Shown piece by piece: positions 14,483 through 27,720 of a stretch of 64,000 nucleotides of DNA (positions within the stretch are counted from its first letter, which is position 1; every line of letters begins with the position of its first letter). The notes beneath the pieces are model-generated. The model did no database searches, was not told the DNA's origin, and was given only the letters and a program-made list of their open reading frames with translations. A program made the translations under genes and the position numbers. The stretch comes from Daucus carota subsp. sativus (lineage: Eukaryota > Streptophyta > Magnoliopsida > Apiales > Apiaceae). The stretch covers positions 41,689,598-41,753,597 of the forward strand of contig NC_030385.2 in assembly GCF_001625215.2 (NCBI RefSeq). The letters run 5' to 3'.

Positions 14483-14873
14483 GAGCATCTCCAACCATTG
14501 ATAACCCTTAGTTAAAAGGAGTATTGGCATGCTATAAATAAAAAAAATTTAGCCAACAGCTCGAAAACTCATACTCCAACCATACGGAGTTTTGTCTATA
14601 ATTTTAGCCAACCTCATATGGATGACTAAATTTGTCGAACCTCTGCAGGTCTGTAAGAAATTTGTAGGAAAATTGCACATTATTTATTACCATATTAAAC
14701 TGATATATTCTATTTTAACAATCTAAAATATTAATAACATACTACTTTTGAATTATAGCCAACCAATATAGCCAATACCATTGAAGCAAAATGTCTTACA
14801 GGTTCAGCAAATTTTATATAACGTATTACAGACTTATTTAACCAACAATTATAACCAACGCTCTAGAGATATC
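14483..14873. mobile_element. Tourist/PIF-like MITE (family A, copy 1)
   Basis: The 391-bp element is flanked by TAA on both sides (14480-14482 and 14874-14876). Its ends are inverted, GAGCATCTCCAACCATTG against the complement of 'caacgctctagagatatc'. The interior ('attttagccaacctcatatgg', 'tttgtaggaaaattgcacat') is clearly shared with the element at 53250-53666, so this is a dispersed family. The 3-bp TAA target and GAGCATC ends fit PIF/Harbinger-derived MITEs. Confidence 0.75.
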
Positions 14874-15488
14874 TAACGGGTTGCAATTGGATTCCCCAAC
14901 TGTTACCAGCAGCTTTAAATGCATCACAAACAGCTTTTAATGCATATATGCTTTCAAAAAACATCTCTTCAAGAAAAAGCAGATCCTAAACTACTTGTAT
15001 AATCTGCATTTTCACAGTACTTATACTCTTTTATCTGCACCTATAAAATTAAAAAAAAAAACTCTAAACTAGTACCAACAAAAAATGCATCACTCCAATA
15101 TTTACTAGAAAAATCATAAAATAATAATTTACACAATTTTATTGGCACTTTACCTGTTACTTCAAGTAGTTCACCTGCCCAAAAATCACGTACACACGCA
15201 TACATCAACATCCCTTTATGAGTATTTTTTTTAGAAAAAAAGAAATATAAATTTGAAAGTGTAGAAAAGCGTGTACCTTTTTGGCGGTTTCACCTAGGTA
15301 GTCTTCTCATTACATAACATCTGTGACTTCATTTTCCAAAACATACACGCTCCTACATATACTTTCAGTCTACATACATGTTTTCCTCGTCTACGTCTCT
15401 CTTGCTCGTTAAGCTATTTTGTTCTTCCTCTCTTTCTTTTTCTTCATTTGTTCTGTGATTTTTTTTTAACAGTGGTTTGAATTTGATC
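14874..15488. other. Upstream region of the synaptotagmin gene
   Basis: This holds the presumed promoter and 5' UTR. The last 100 bp before the start are T/C-rich ('cttcctctctttctttttctt'), as in many dicot leaders. No TATA box stands out unambiguously. Confidence 0.4.
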
Positions 15489-18400
15489 ATGGGGTTTGTG
15501 AGCACTTTCTTGGGACTTGTTGGCTTTGGAATTGGGATCCCTCTTGGACTTTTCATTGGATTTTATCTATTTATTTACTCCGCTTCTAAAGATGATCACC
15601 ATCTCAAGGTGAGGAAATAGTTCACTTTCTTGTTTTGCATGCTGTGATTCTTGTTTTTGGGCTTGATTATTGATGGGGTTTATGAGAACTCCTTGTTTTG
15701 ATCTTTTTTCAGGTGGGTTTTTTTTTGATTTTGTGTGATCATTTCATTTTTTGGGCTTGATTACATTTGTTTACATATTGTTTTGGTGATTTTGGGCACA
15801 TTCTTGTTTTGCATGTTAAAATTATTGCTCTTAAGCTTGATTTCACTGGTGCCCTTTTGGTCAGATGGTTTTTCTTAGAGTGGGGTTTTAATTGATCATT
15901 GTAATTTTTTTTTAATTTTGAAAAAGATACAGGAAGAGAGATCCTGAGGATGATGCAGGGCACATTTTTTGCTTAAAGGTTTTGTGTAATGATTCGGGTG
16001 AAGATTTGTTAGGTTTTGTTTGATTGCTTGCCTGATTTTATTTTATCCCCATTGATTGCGATTTTTCAAGATCATGCTTAGTCCTAATCAGTGGCGGACC
16101 CAGAGAAAGTGTTCAGGTGGAAGCCAGATTGCACTTGTAATTTGTGGTTGCTATTCGTACTTGCCCGGGGTTTGATACCTTCACTTTTATCCTCCGGGAA
16201 ACAATTTTCTCTTCTCTTTACATTGCATCAACTATCAAGATGTCGGGGTATCGCTGCGACATGCATTTAAGTATTTATAATTTGTAATAAACAAATAAGA
16301 CACCTATTTTAATGGCCATTTCTGCCAAACTGTCGTTACTAAGCAGGTCCGCCACTGGTCCTAAATCCTAATTTTCTTGTTTAGCTAGCTAGTTCTACAT
16401 GAGTTGTGCTGTAAAGCTTTATCCAAATAAAAAGAACAATATATATAAAATTAGAACTAAATATAGTATGGTCATACTGATAGATAGTGGGGGGTGTCAG
16501 CCAAAATTAGTAGTCATATCTTGACTATGAGTTTATCTTTCAATATTAGTAATATTGGGCCACATAAAAATGTTGATATCTTTAACAACTATATAGTTGT
16601 GTAGCTTTCTTGCCATGTTTTTTTTTTTGCTTTTATGCATATCTATAGATTCGAAGTTATAGCAGCAATAAAGTGAAGATTCAACCTAAGTAAAACAAGA
16701 GCTAAGAAATTGAAGATATGAATTTTTGGTTCACGCAATGTTTCAGTAATTTTCCTGTCAAATTTGGTTATAAATTGGCTAATAACCATAGTAAATAAAC
16801 ATCGACTTTTAGCAGTTTATCACCCTACAAGATCGTCATTGATCATTTGTCTTTGCTTTTGATTTGGACCCTAAAAATGTGAAGGTAATTGTTAAAATCT
16901 GCTTGAAGAATATCCAATTAAATTGATTATAATGTGTTTTCAGCTTTCTCGCCTCTTCTCTGTTGCAAAGGTGGATTTACAAAAATGTTATGCTAATATA
17001 TTATGCAGGTCCGCTCTAATTATAGGCATCAAAGTTAGAAATTTCCTGACCAGCAATTTTAAAACTCCTGTTTCTAACAATTGAAATAGTATAACATTTC
17101 AACTTATTACTATTTGGACTAGGTTCATGTGCTCAGTCTGATTTGTTTAAAGTATTTTTTTTATGGACTAATAAGTGATATGGATTTCTGGTAATATACA
17201 TGTAGAATTACAAAGAAAATATGCTTTAAGCTTTGATAATGCTTGGAACCTGAGCAGTTACTCTGTGATTATCTGATAAAGACTTTTGGTATCCGTATCA
17301 TCATAGTCATAGGACTGTTCTTTGTCAAGTGTAACCCAATACTTTGTTGTGTTTGTGATGCTTGATTCGTAAAGCACCAGGAAGTGAAGACATTTATGAT
17401 TTATTTTGTAGGTAGAGATTATATTTTCTGTTTTCTTAATGCAAAGGGACTTTAAGTTTAAACACATATTTCGTTATACAGTTGCTAGAATGTGCTTGCT
17501 TACCTTCGGAGCGTTTTTTCACATGCATTGCAGGATCCTGTTGTTACGCCTCTATCCGAGCTCGATACAGATGCTTTGGATGAAGTAATTACCGAGCTAC
17601 CTATCTGGGTAAAAAATTCTGATTATGACCGAGTAAGTGTTTTCCTCTCTCAAACATATCTTGTTCGTCTGATTTTTCTCTGATTTTTGTTGACTTCTGG
17701 TTTATGCTTACATTATGTACAGGTGGACTGGTTGAATAAGTTTTTGTTTGATATGTGGCCTTACCTTGACAAGGTAATTTTACAGCACCAATGAAGTGAA
17801 AATTTGTTTCGTTTTGTGTATTCGGTGGCAACCTTGTGGTAAAGGTCTATTTCCTCCCCCCTGACCCCATGAAATGGTCAGGAATTCGGATCCCCACAAG
17901 GGGTAGGGGACTCTTTAACCACTCGGCTTGCCTTTTCCAGAAATAAAACTTCATCATGTATTAAAAATTGCTGTAGGATTAAGTGGTATTGTATTGCAGG
18001 CTATCTGTGGAATGATTAAAGTTATAGCTGAACCTATATTCGCTGAGTACATTGGGAAGTTTCAATGCGAAGCTATTGATTTCGAAATTCTGAGCCTGGG
18101 GACACTCCCTCCTATAATTCATGGTAATTCTTCTCAAACTTGTTTTTAACCATTTTTTGAATCTGGGGATAAGACAATTATTTCTCTCTTTAATCTATAG
18201 TTGCCTCAAGATGCTACACGGACTTATATCATTAACTTACGCACCAACATATAACTTGAGCACCAACGTGGTGTAAAAACATACACTTCTAAACACAAGT
18301 GTGTAAACTAGGCCCTAGCTTGCTCATGGGACTCTTTGCAAAAAGTTTATTTAGGACAAAATGCAAAATTAGTTCACTGAGAACTGCAATAACATTATTC

Positions 18401-21400
18401 TTGGTCCTTATTCTTAGGAGGGCTGTAGTTCAAATCGTTGCTCAGCTTGTAAGGCTTGCCATTTTATCTAATCTTGTTGTCTTGTGCCTTTATATGGAAC
18501 TTTTTGACATAACAGGAATAAAAATTTATGAGACAACTGAAAGGGAACTAGTCATGGAGCCAGCAATAAAATGGGCTGGGAATCAGAACATAACTGTTGC
18601 GATTAAACTTTTATCGCAGCGTATCACAGTTCAGGTAAAACTCCAGATTTCTCACATAGTTACATACACAGCCCTATAGAAGATAGCTGTATATATTTCA
18701 TATTATTGATGTCTTTGAATACTTATAATACATGTTTCCTCTCAGTTGGTGGATATGCAAGTTTTTGTTGCACCGCGTGTAACATTGAAAAGCCTTGTGC
18801 CAACCTTTCCTTGTTTTGCTAGCATAGTGGTATCTTTAATGGAGAAAGTAAGTTAAAAATTATCTGTATTAAGCCTCTGCTGAATATTTTTTTTTGGTCT
18901 TTTAAGTGTCTGAAAAGTTAAGTTGCTTAATATGACTGTGCAGCCGCACATAGATTTTGGCATGAATGTATTGGGCTGCGACATTATGTCTATACCTGGC
19001 TTATATCGGCCAGTTCAGGTACCACTTTCTTTTAATGTTCTTTACAGTATAATGAAAACATCTGATCAACTGTTTGATAAATTTCTAGTGATCAACTTCA
19101 TTTACAATTATTTCAGGACATTATCAAAAAGCAGGTTGCTAGTTTATATCACTGGCCGCGAACTTATGAGATACCCATCCTCGATGCTTCATCGTAAGTT
19201 TGTGGTTTAATGTATAACTTCATGAATCTCTGTTTTTTTTAATGTAATGAGCTATCATTATCGGAAGATATAATGTGTCACTGTGCATTCTTATTTGTTT
19301 AAACAGAGTGGCGATCAAGAAACCTGTTGGAATACTGCACGTGAAAGTTGTACGAGCAATCAAACTTCTGAAAATGGACATTTTGGGAACATCAGATCCT
19401 TATGTTAAGCTCAGCCTGAGTGGAGAGAGGTTGCCATCAAAGAAAACTACTATCAAGAAACGGAATTTGAACCCAGAATGGAATGAGAATTTTAAGCTGC
19501 TTGTGAAGGATCCACAATCCCAAATTCTCAATATAAATGTCTTCGATTGGGACAAGGTTTTTCAATTAGCTTTTGCTTTTGCTTTTTGAATTTTGATTTT
19601 GGCATTCAAACATAATCTCTCTTTAAGATAAAGGAAAACTATTTTGGTCATATTACGTACTCGTAGAGTAGCCACTTAGGACTGAGAGGTGGCGTCCACT
19701 GGATTTAAAGTTGTTTCTTCCTTCGAATTTTTGATAATACTTAGTTTTTGGATTCTATATAAACAACCCCTGTGCTTCTACTCACATCTGACAAATCTGT
19801 ACATGCATTAACATTAGAACTGTAAACCATTTATTATCAATTCATTCAACTGATTATAAAACAAGTTCCAAAAGAATTAGAATTATGTACAATTAATAGA
19901 GATATGTACCTATAACCTATTTATGCTCATTTCCCAGCATGTTGAAGTTATATTAATTTTACCTTGTCTTGTTATCATGTTATTATATATTCAAATTTGT
20001 AGTATTTTATTTCTTGTGTTTTCTCTAATATTTGTCAATGTTTATATTACTTATTTACTGACTCTTTTTCAATTTCATTACTTCTTTTGTATTACAGCGT
20101 CGTCTTATCTTGGATTATTTAATTATTCAGGATTTAAAGGGTTTTTGTGTTTTCTATTATTTGTGCTTGAAATTTGTTGTGCTTATATAATTAATTCTCA
20201 GAGTCTTTAAATTTAAATTTTTAATGAGTATAGATATTGGCTCCCCTGAACCGAAACTTCTAGCTGTGTCACTACATATACTTGTTTTTTTTATAAATAT
20301 TATTAAGAGTACCTCACTCATCTACAATTTTTTTAAGGTAGGGGCACATGATAAGCTGGGGTCACAAGTAGTCCCTCTAAAACTGTTAAAACCCCAAGAA
20401 TCCACGGAGTTTATACTTGATTTGCTTAAGAACACAAATGTAAGTGATCCGCAAAAGAAGAAGCCCAGAGGTAAAATTGTGGTAGAGCTGAAATATGCTC
20501 CTTTCCGTGAAGATAATAACATTGTTAGTGGATCTCTTGACGGATCTTTAAGGATCGAAAGCCAAAACGAAGCTTCATGTAATAGTATGACTTCTAGCGG
20601 AGCAGGGGTGCTTATGGTCACTGTTCAAGGAGCTGAAGATGTGGAAGGGGAGCGTCACAACAACCCCTATGCCTTAGTAATTTTTAAAGGAGAAACGAAG
20701 AAATCAAAGGTGAGCTGTAGTTTCTCGATATTGAACTCATATAATTGTTAATGCATCTACTCTCAGTTGTGTGGATAAAGTAGCATGAATAAAGTTTTTC
20801 ATTAAAATTTTATGTACTGTAAGCATGAAAGTAAACTCATTTCATTATCAGGAATTGTTTTTAGTAAATTTATATATTGACATTAAAAAAACTCCAAAAT
20901 CTTATAGTTCAAGTATTTTACACACACACACACTGACACATATATGGACACAAAAAAAACAGCAAAGATAAATGATACTACAAATAAACGAATGTTTTTA
21001 TTGGCTTCATTGATTTTGTATTAGCATCAGATTAAGTTCCTTTATGCAATCAGAACTTTATAATAAACAATGAGTCAACAATTTGTATATGTGCTTGTGG
21101 TTATTTAAGGTTATTGTTCTTTCTATAATATTATGGTAGACATTCTAGCTACTAATGGCTTTTCAGTCAACACCTGTTGAACAATAACTATAGCTTATTA
21201 ACTTCTAAAACTTTTGATGCTTTTCAGGTGATTAAAAGAACTCGTGACCCACTCTGGAATGAAGAGTTCCAATTTGTGCTCGAAGAGCCGCCTGTAAATG
21301 ACAAGATCCATATTAAAGTTATGAGCAAGCGAAGAGGCATAGGTTTCCGACGTAAGGTAAGCAGTTCTTTCTCTCCATCCTAGCTTTAGCCGTTTTACCA

Positions 21401-21584
21401 CAATCTGTGTTAATGATCATGCTTGGATTATATAACCTCTATAATTCTTACACAGGAGTCACTGGGACACGTAGACATTGACCTTGCAGATGTAGTGCAT
21501 AATGGACGTATTAACCGCAAATACCACCTCATAGATTCTAAGAATGGAATGGTACATGTTGAATTAAGATGGAAGACAATTTAA
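15489..21584 (+). CDS. Plant synaptotagmin (SYT2/SYT3-like), SMP plus two C2 domains
   Basis: Plant synaptotagmins are ER-anchored tethers at ER-plasma membrane contact sites that bind and transfer lipids, and they act in membrane repair and endocytosis. Twelve exons give 548 residues: 15489-15608, 17534-17632, 17723-17773, 18000-18123, 18516-18634, 18746-18847, 18944-19018, 19117-19193, 19307-19556, 20338-20709, 21228-21356 and 21456-21584. Order: N-terminal membrane anchor (GLVGFGIGIPLGLFIGFYLF, residues 9-28), SMP lipid-transfer domain (about 65-250, with WLNKFLFDMWPYLDKAICG), C2A (about 258-360) and C2B (about 400-510). C2A keeps the calcium Asp residues (DILGTSDPYVK, FDWDK). C2B has HNNPYAL and MSKRR where Asp would be needed, so it probably does not bind calcium. 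All splice phases agree. Introns hold a hAT MITE (intron 1) and a SINE-like insert (intron 3). Family certain; subtype likely. Confidence 0.94.
16089..16357. mobile_element. hAT-type MITE in synaptotagmin intron 1
   Basis: The 269-bp element has 12-bp inverted ends, CAGTGGCGGACC and GGTCCGCCACTG. Flanks are GTCCTAAT and GTCCTAAA, an 8-bp duplication with one mismatch, as hAT elements leave. It lies well away from the splice sites of the 1.9-kb intron. Confidence 0.85.
17823..17940 (+). mobile_element. Possible SINE-like insertion in synaptotagmin intron 3
   Basis: A GC-richer island contains 'ggcaaccttgtggtaaagg', similar to a tRNA-type A box, followed about 60 bp later by 'caggaattcggatcccc', similar to a B box. 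This arrangement is that of tRNA-derived SINEs. The ends and target duplication were not resolved, so it could instead be another repeat. Confidence 0.45.
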
Positions 21585-23046
21585 GAACATGAATGAGCAC
21601 CTAATGTATTTATTTTTTGTTTGTTATTTATCATGCGTCCAAAGCTTATTTCGTACAAGCATACATCATTAGTATTTACCATATGATTGAATTGGGGAAG
21701 AGGCAGAAATCAGAACATGATTTGACATGAACTGTAATGTAAATTATTTAGGGTGGCTATCCAGTCAGCTGTGATGTATGTGTAAGCTTTGGGGGATAAA
21801 GAATGTGTAGGAGCAGAAATAAGGCGTTATAAGGATGTTGGGGACTTGTGGTTGCGCTTTGTTGAAGAAAATACCAAATGAAGTTGGTTTTTTGAACAGT
21901 CACCGAGTGTTCAGTGTACAATAAATCGACTCAAAGGTAGGAATGAAGATCGCCATCGTTTGGTAGTGAGGAGGGTTGTGAGAACTTGGATTTAAGGTGG
22001 CGAGGGGCAGACCTCTGCTGCCATGGAATGAGCGGACTTTGTACAGAGATCTCGAAATTCTAATGTTGAGGGTTGGGAGTTATGGGTGGTGTTTTAGCAG
22101 CTTTTAGGATTTACTTGTGAAAAGAGAAGAATAGCTAGTACTATGATTCCCTCTGGTTTTTTTAATGCTATATATATTTTTCTTTCTGCATGCATTAATA
22201 TATTCCAGTTCTAAGCACATTATTTCCAAATCTGTGAGATTATATTTCAATCATTTTTTATTCATATTCATGAAATTATAATGAATCAATTCATGAAAAT
22301 GAATCAGAAAGTGACTGAAATATAATCCCATAAATTTGTAATCGCCTAAATTTACAGAAAATAATGGAGTTATCACGGGGTTATATACTCCAAACATACA
22401 TGGCCCAAGGGTTTTTATTATTTTATCATCAGAATCTCAAAATTAATAAAAAGAACCGTATTCCCAGGAGCCAAAGCGAATTGTTGGACCAATATGAGTA
22501 TATGGGCTGAAGCTGGTATTTTATTTGGGCTGCATATTTTAAGCGGACTGGCAGTCGAGACCGGCCTACTAGCAACTACGATTTGTGACTATGGCCTATG
22601 GGCTTGAGCCTTGAGGGATTAGCTTAGACGGAGAAACCGAACTCTAAAATTTCGCAATCCGTGAACTAACCGGTGGCATCGTCGTATAAGTCGGACCGTT
22701 GCCCATTCAAGATTTATTAAAAAGTTATCAAAGATTTTTTTGAATAAATCAGATATTCGATAATTTTACATATGCCATTGTAACATTTAATATTATTTAC
22801 TGACCATAGAGTAAGATATTTTTTTAAACAAAAATATTTAATCTAAATTTTAATTTATTAAAAATAACCAATAATAATACAGAGTCATTTTTTTAACTAG
22901 GAGCAAGACGAAACTGCTGATACAAGGATCTACCAAAAATCAAAATATGTCAGATCCATTTAGAGGTTTTCTCTTCAAGCATTTTTTTTTGTTATTTAAA
23001 GCTTTATTCATCAAGCGTTTTTTCCGCTAAATCATGTTAGTAATAA
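21585..23046. other. Intergenic downstream of synaptotagmin, no gene recognised
   Basis: The first several hundred bases are probably 3' UTR and flank (moderate GC to about 22150). A GC-richer stretch at about 22465-22700 ('ggcctactagcaactacg', 'cggtggcatcgtcg') differs from its surroundings but shows no readable protein and no clear element ends. Confidence 0.45.
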
Positions 23047-25566
23047 CTAGTGAATAAAGCCGCGCTTCGCGGCGGCGTTATAAATCTCGTATAAATTTTG
23101 ATATGAATTAATATTATAATAACATGAAAATTATTTCGAGTCATCTTCCGGTTAAACATATCGCAAATAAAAAAAATATTATAATTAGTATAAAAATTTA
23201 TTAAAGTGGTCATTCAGTCAAACACAATACTAATAACAAAATTAGTTCGAACCGCTCTCCCGTCAAAGACAATATTAATCCATAACTAATATTTTTACGA
23301 TAAAATTAAATATTATAATTTAGATCAAAATTAGTTTGAGCCGCTCTCTTGTCAAACACAATACTAATAACAAAACATTATAATTTGAATATTAGTTTGA
23401 GTCTCGTTACTGTCAAACACAATACTAATAAAATTTATTCTAATTATGATAAAATTAAAGATTATAATTGGATAAAAATTATTTTGAATCGTGGTCCAGT
23501 TTTAACAAAAAAAATATTATAACATAGATAAAAATTTATTTCAGCCACTTTTCCGTCAAACAAAATACTAATAGAAAAATTATTATTATTTAGATAAAAA
23601 TTAGTTTGGGCCGCCTCCCGTTCCCGTCAAACACAATACTAATCAAGAATCATTTACATTATCATAAAAACAATATATAATTCCTATTTTATTTTATTCA
23701 TTATTTTTATTTTATGATCACTATTTATTAATTAAAAATTATTATTCTTTTATGGTTCTAATTTTTTTGCTATTAGTTTTTTTTAATGATTATTATCATT
23801 ACAATCCTTTATTTTCTATTTGAAATTTAACAAAATTATAAGATCAAATCGAAACTAAAATTGTACGTATTACCTTACAAATCTTAAATATAAATTGTAT
23901 TTTATCTATGATCGTTAGTTTAATAAATATAAAAATTATTCTAATTATGAAAAAATTAAAATATTATAATTAGATAAAAATTATTTTGAACCGTGGTCCA
24001 GTTATAACAAAAAAATATTATAACATAGATAAAAAATTATTTTAGCAACTTTCACATCAAACATAATACTAATAGAAAAATTATTATTATTTAGATAATA
24101 ATTAGTCTGGGACGCCTCCCGTGCCCGTCAAATACAATACTAATCAAGAATCATTTACATTATCATAAAATCAATATATGATTCCTATTTTATATATCCT
24201 ATTTTATATTATTAATTATTTTTATTTTATGATTTCTATTTATTAGTTAAAATTTATTATTTTTTTATGGTTCTAATTTTTTGCTATTAGTTTTTTAATG
24301 ATTACTGTCTTTACAATCCCTTATTTCTACTCGAAATTTAAGAAAATTATAAGACTAAATTGTAAATAAAAATTGTACGTATTACTATCGTATTAAATAT
24401 AAATTGTATTTTATCTATGATTGTTAATTTAAATAAATATAATCCTATTCCTTTTAGGATTTTTCTAAATAAGAAAAAAATTGTATTATCTTTAGATACC
24501 AAAAAAAAAATTATATTATCTTTTAGAATCCTTGAACTTGATTTTTTAAATTATAATTTATTTTCAATCCAAAATTTAAGAAATTATAAGGAAAAAATAT
24601 TATTATTCGAAATTCAATAAAATTATAAAACTGGATCGAATTATTGTTGAGACCGGTCATAAGTCCATGCATACTATTTGAATGAGGTTGCTAAGATCTC
24701 AAAGATGTTTTGATGATAGAGATGCTATTTTCTTAGTCACGATGGAACCACGTCAGTTTACTGCTACGAACATGTTTAGACAATTTGATGCTGGTTTTTA
24801 TTTTTTAGATATATAATTTGAAAAAATTAATAAAATAAGATTATAAATTTTATAATTTTTGAAAATAAGAATTATATTTTTTAATTATATTTGTTCAATA
24901 ATTGTTATTTTGAATAAATATAATTCTACCATTTTATGATTCCTAAATAGTTAAAAGAATTGTACTATCTTTGCAATCCTTTTATCTATACAATACTTGA
25001 ACATGATTTTTAGATTATAATTCTATTTTTTATCCAAAATTTATAAAAATTATAAGACCGAATCAAATAATTCTAGAGACGCCACGTCACCGTCCTGCAT
25101 CCTCTATTAAAATTGCGGTAGCATTAAGGTACATGAGTTTTTGTAACATGTATGATGATCTATTTAGTGGATTACTTATAATAAGAACGGTACTTCTTTA
25201 ATAATTTGTATATTAATTTACAAACAAAAAATTAAGAAAAATTAAATAGAGGGTTTCTAGATTTTTTTAGAATTGTAATTTTTTAATAATTTCTATATTA
25301 ATATATAATTAACAATAAGAATCGTATTACCTTATGATTCCTAAATAAAAAAAAGAATTGTATTACGTTTAGAACTCTTTTTCTAGATTCTAGAGTATTA
25401 CTTTTAGAATTTAATAAGAAAAGAGTCATATTACCTTTAAAACTCTCGAATCTAATTTTCTGAATTATAATTATATTTTCTCTCCGAAATTTAAGAAAAA
25501 TAAGAAGACTGAATCGAATAATTCTAGAGACGCCCGCATCCTCCTTTATATATATATATATATTGA
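23047..25566 (-). mobile_element. Non-autonomous Helitron, older and internally repeated
   Basis: On the minus strand the 3' end carries a perfect hairpin (GCCGCG-CTT-CGCGGC at 23059-23073) eight bases from CTAG (23050-23047), with host A beyond it. The 5' TC is at 25566-25565, followed inward by a TA run, AAAGGAGGATG and GCGGGCGTC. There is no Rep/helicase gene. Internally the motif 'gtcaaacacaatactaata' recurs at about 60-90 bp spacing (23218-23645), and a block of about 490 bp (roughly 23440-23930) is repeated at 23930-24420. The 5' end is immediately followed by the CTAG end of the next Helitron, and the host T for this element is found only at 26906, beyond that neighbour. Confidence 0.75.
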
Positions 25567-26905
25567 CTAGTTGAAAAGCCGCGAGTTGCGGCGGCCTATA
25601 AAATTTATATTAATGATTGAATATTAATATTTGTAAAATGCAATAATTTTGTAGGATAAAATAAATTTTATATTATAAAAATCTTGATGTAATACCAATA
25701 CTAATATATAAAATTGCAAAATTGGACTATAATTCATGTTGAAAAAATGAAAATAAATTTCTACACGTAATTAACAATTTAAAACACAACGAATCTTAAT
25801 TTTATTTGTGTTATATTTTGAAAAGTAATCATGTTCTTGCATTGTCACCTTCCTCCAATTTTTTTGGATTGATTGTGCACGAAAATATCTAACTTAAATT
25901 TGTGAGAAAGCGATCCATAACTACCTTGTAACAACCTTTATTTTTTAATACTGTATAAGCAGTCTTCACTTAAAAGTTGCTTGAACGGAGCAAACAGATA
26001 ATGCATGAATAATTTTTTCATGTGTACAAAGTAAATTATATAAAAATTAACAACAAACATGTTTGATGAACAAAACAAATATTATAAAAGAATAACCAAC
26101 AAATATATATCACTAATAGTTAATTTATTGATATCATCCATCAATACCATGTCAAGACTATATTCTTCTCCCGTGTTTGGATTTGTCGACTTCCACATAG
26201 CGATCTATAACTACCTTTGCTTGCAACAACCTTTATTTTTTTTAATACCGTATAAACAACATTCACTTATCGTTGCAGAAGAACGGCACCACCGAGTTAG
26301 AAATCGAGCAAGAGAACTATCACCAAAAAGAGGTAGGGTTATGGTATTGAGAGAGAGAGAGTAGGCTGTGTTTAGATGATCCAAAACCCTACAACCTATA
26401 TGGGTATTTATAGGTGCAGAGAGACTTGTGTGCTACTCTTTCCCATAATTAAATAATGTGAAACAAAATCAGATTAAAACTTTCAAGCTGTCATATTCCA
26501 TAAATAATCTGAAACAAAATCAGATTCCGAAACTTGCTTCTAATATATCTGAAACTGAAAAAAGTAGTTCTAATTTTTGATATTTTTCATCCGAAAATTC
26601 CAGAAAATTAGAAAATTAGAAAAATAGAACGGAACGATGTGAGAGGCGCCACCTACACGCCCCTCGCTTCTCGTTTATATAGAAACAAAATCAGATTAAA
26701 ACTGTCAAGCTGTTATATTCCATAAATAATCTGATACAAAATCAGATTCTAAAACTTACTTCTAATATATCCGAAACTAAAAAAGGTAGTTCTAATTTGT
26801 GATATTTTTCATCCAAAAATTCCAAAAAATTAGAAAAATAGAATGGAGCGATGTGAGAGTCGCCACCTACACGCTCCTCGCTTCTCCTTTATATAAATAT
26901 ATTGA
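25567..26905 (-). mobile_element. Non-autonomous Helitron (copy 2), head to tail with the previous one
   Basis: The 1339-bp element reads on the minus strand from TC (26905-26904, then AATATATTTATATAAAGGAG) to a GC hairpin (CCGC/GCGG near 25579-25592) and CTAG (25570-25567). It sits between A (25566) and T (26906), and is homologous end to end to 11373-12713. As in that copy, the 5'-terminal block is duplicated inside ('gcgccacctacacgcccctc' at about 26645-26665 and a variant at 26855-26880), here about 210 bp apart. It shows no convincing coding capacity. Confidence 0.85.
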
Positions 26906-27720
26906 TGATTGATTCATGTGAATCAATATTGAAAAGAATATCATAAGTGCAAAGCTGACTTTATGTTTCTTACTTGACCCTTTTTTCCCTCTCCAAAAAT
27001 ACTGTACACAGTAAACAACTAAACATCATAGAAATGTAAAACAACAATATTATTCTGTATATGCATCTAGATTCTCACAAATCTGTGGCACTGCTCGTAT
27101 TTGTTTTGTAAACCCAAGCTCATTAAAATATATTACTGCTCATATTCCACATATAATTATAGAGTACCATGATACTTCCAAGAAGGACAGAATCCCTGTA
27201 ATAACCTATGCATGCATGGCACAACCATCTAGGTTACCCTCCAATGGTTAAAGACTTTTGTCACACATCCACACGTATGTGTACCAACATTTGTTAAAAG
27301 GTCAGCTTTGTAGTTGACCTTTCCTCTGAAAAGTCTGGCAAATTTGTTCTAGGTGGTGGTGTGTTAAAGCTAGGGAATCCTATACTCTCCCATGCATCTT
27401 CTGCCAATAAAGGGGCTTGTTTATTCAAAAGGATTCTTTTTCCTTGGTTAATGGATCTGTACTCATTGCATGTATTCATTCATCTCATCTTTCTTTGTTT
27501 TTTTAAGACAGAATATCAAGGAGATCAGAGTGGAGGGTGGACTCTCAATATTTGGTTCTTTCTTCATATTCTATTGCAAGGGGAGACTCCATGGAATCTA
27601 CTCAACAATTTGGCCACTCAAATTACACACATCTAAGTGTGTGTTGTGTTCTTTGTTTTTATACAGGAAAACATCGAAAAATACTTCTTCCATTTGAAAG
27701 TAATAGTGAAAAAAATATTT
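26906..27720. other. Intergenic, no gene recognised
   Basis: Moderately AT-rich spacer. Overlapping short frames at 27361-27758 share no recognisable domain and lack supporting signals, so none is called. Confidence 0.4.

Noticed and set aside
18299-18679. 126-codon plus-strand frame
   Set aside because: It starts inside synaptotagmin intron 4 and only its second half is exon 5 of that gene; no separate gene.
26059-26364. 101-codon frame in the second Helitron
   Set aside because: The twin Helitron at 11.4-12.7 kb carries stops and frameshifts in the matching region and no Rep/helicase motif is present.
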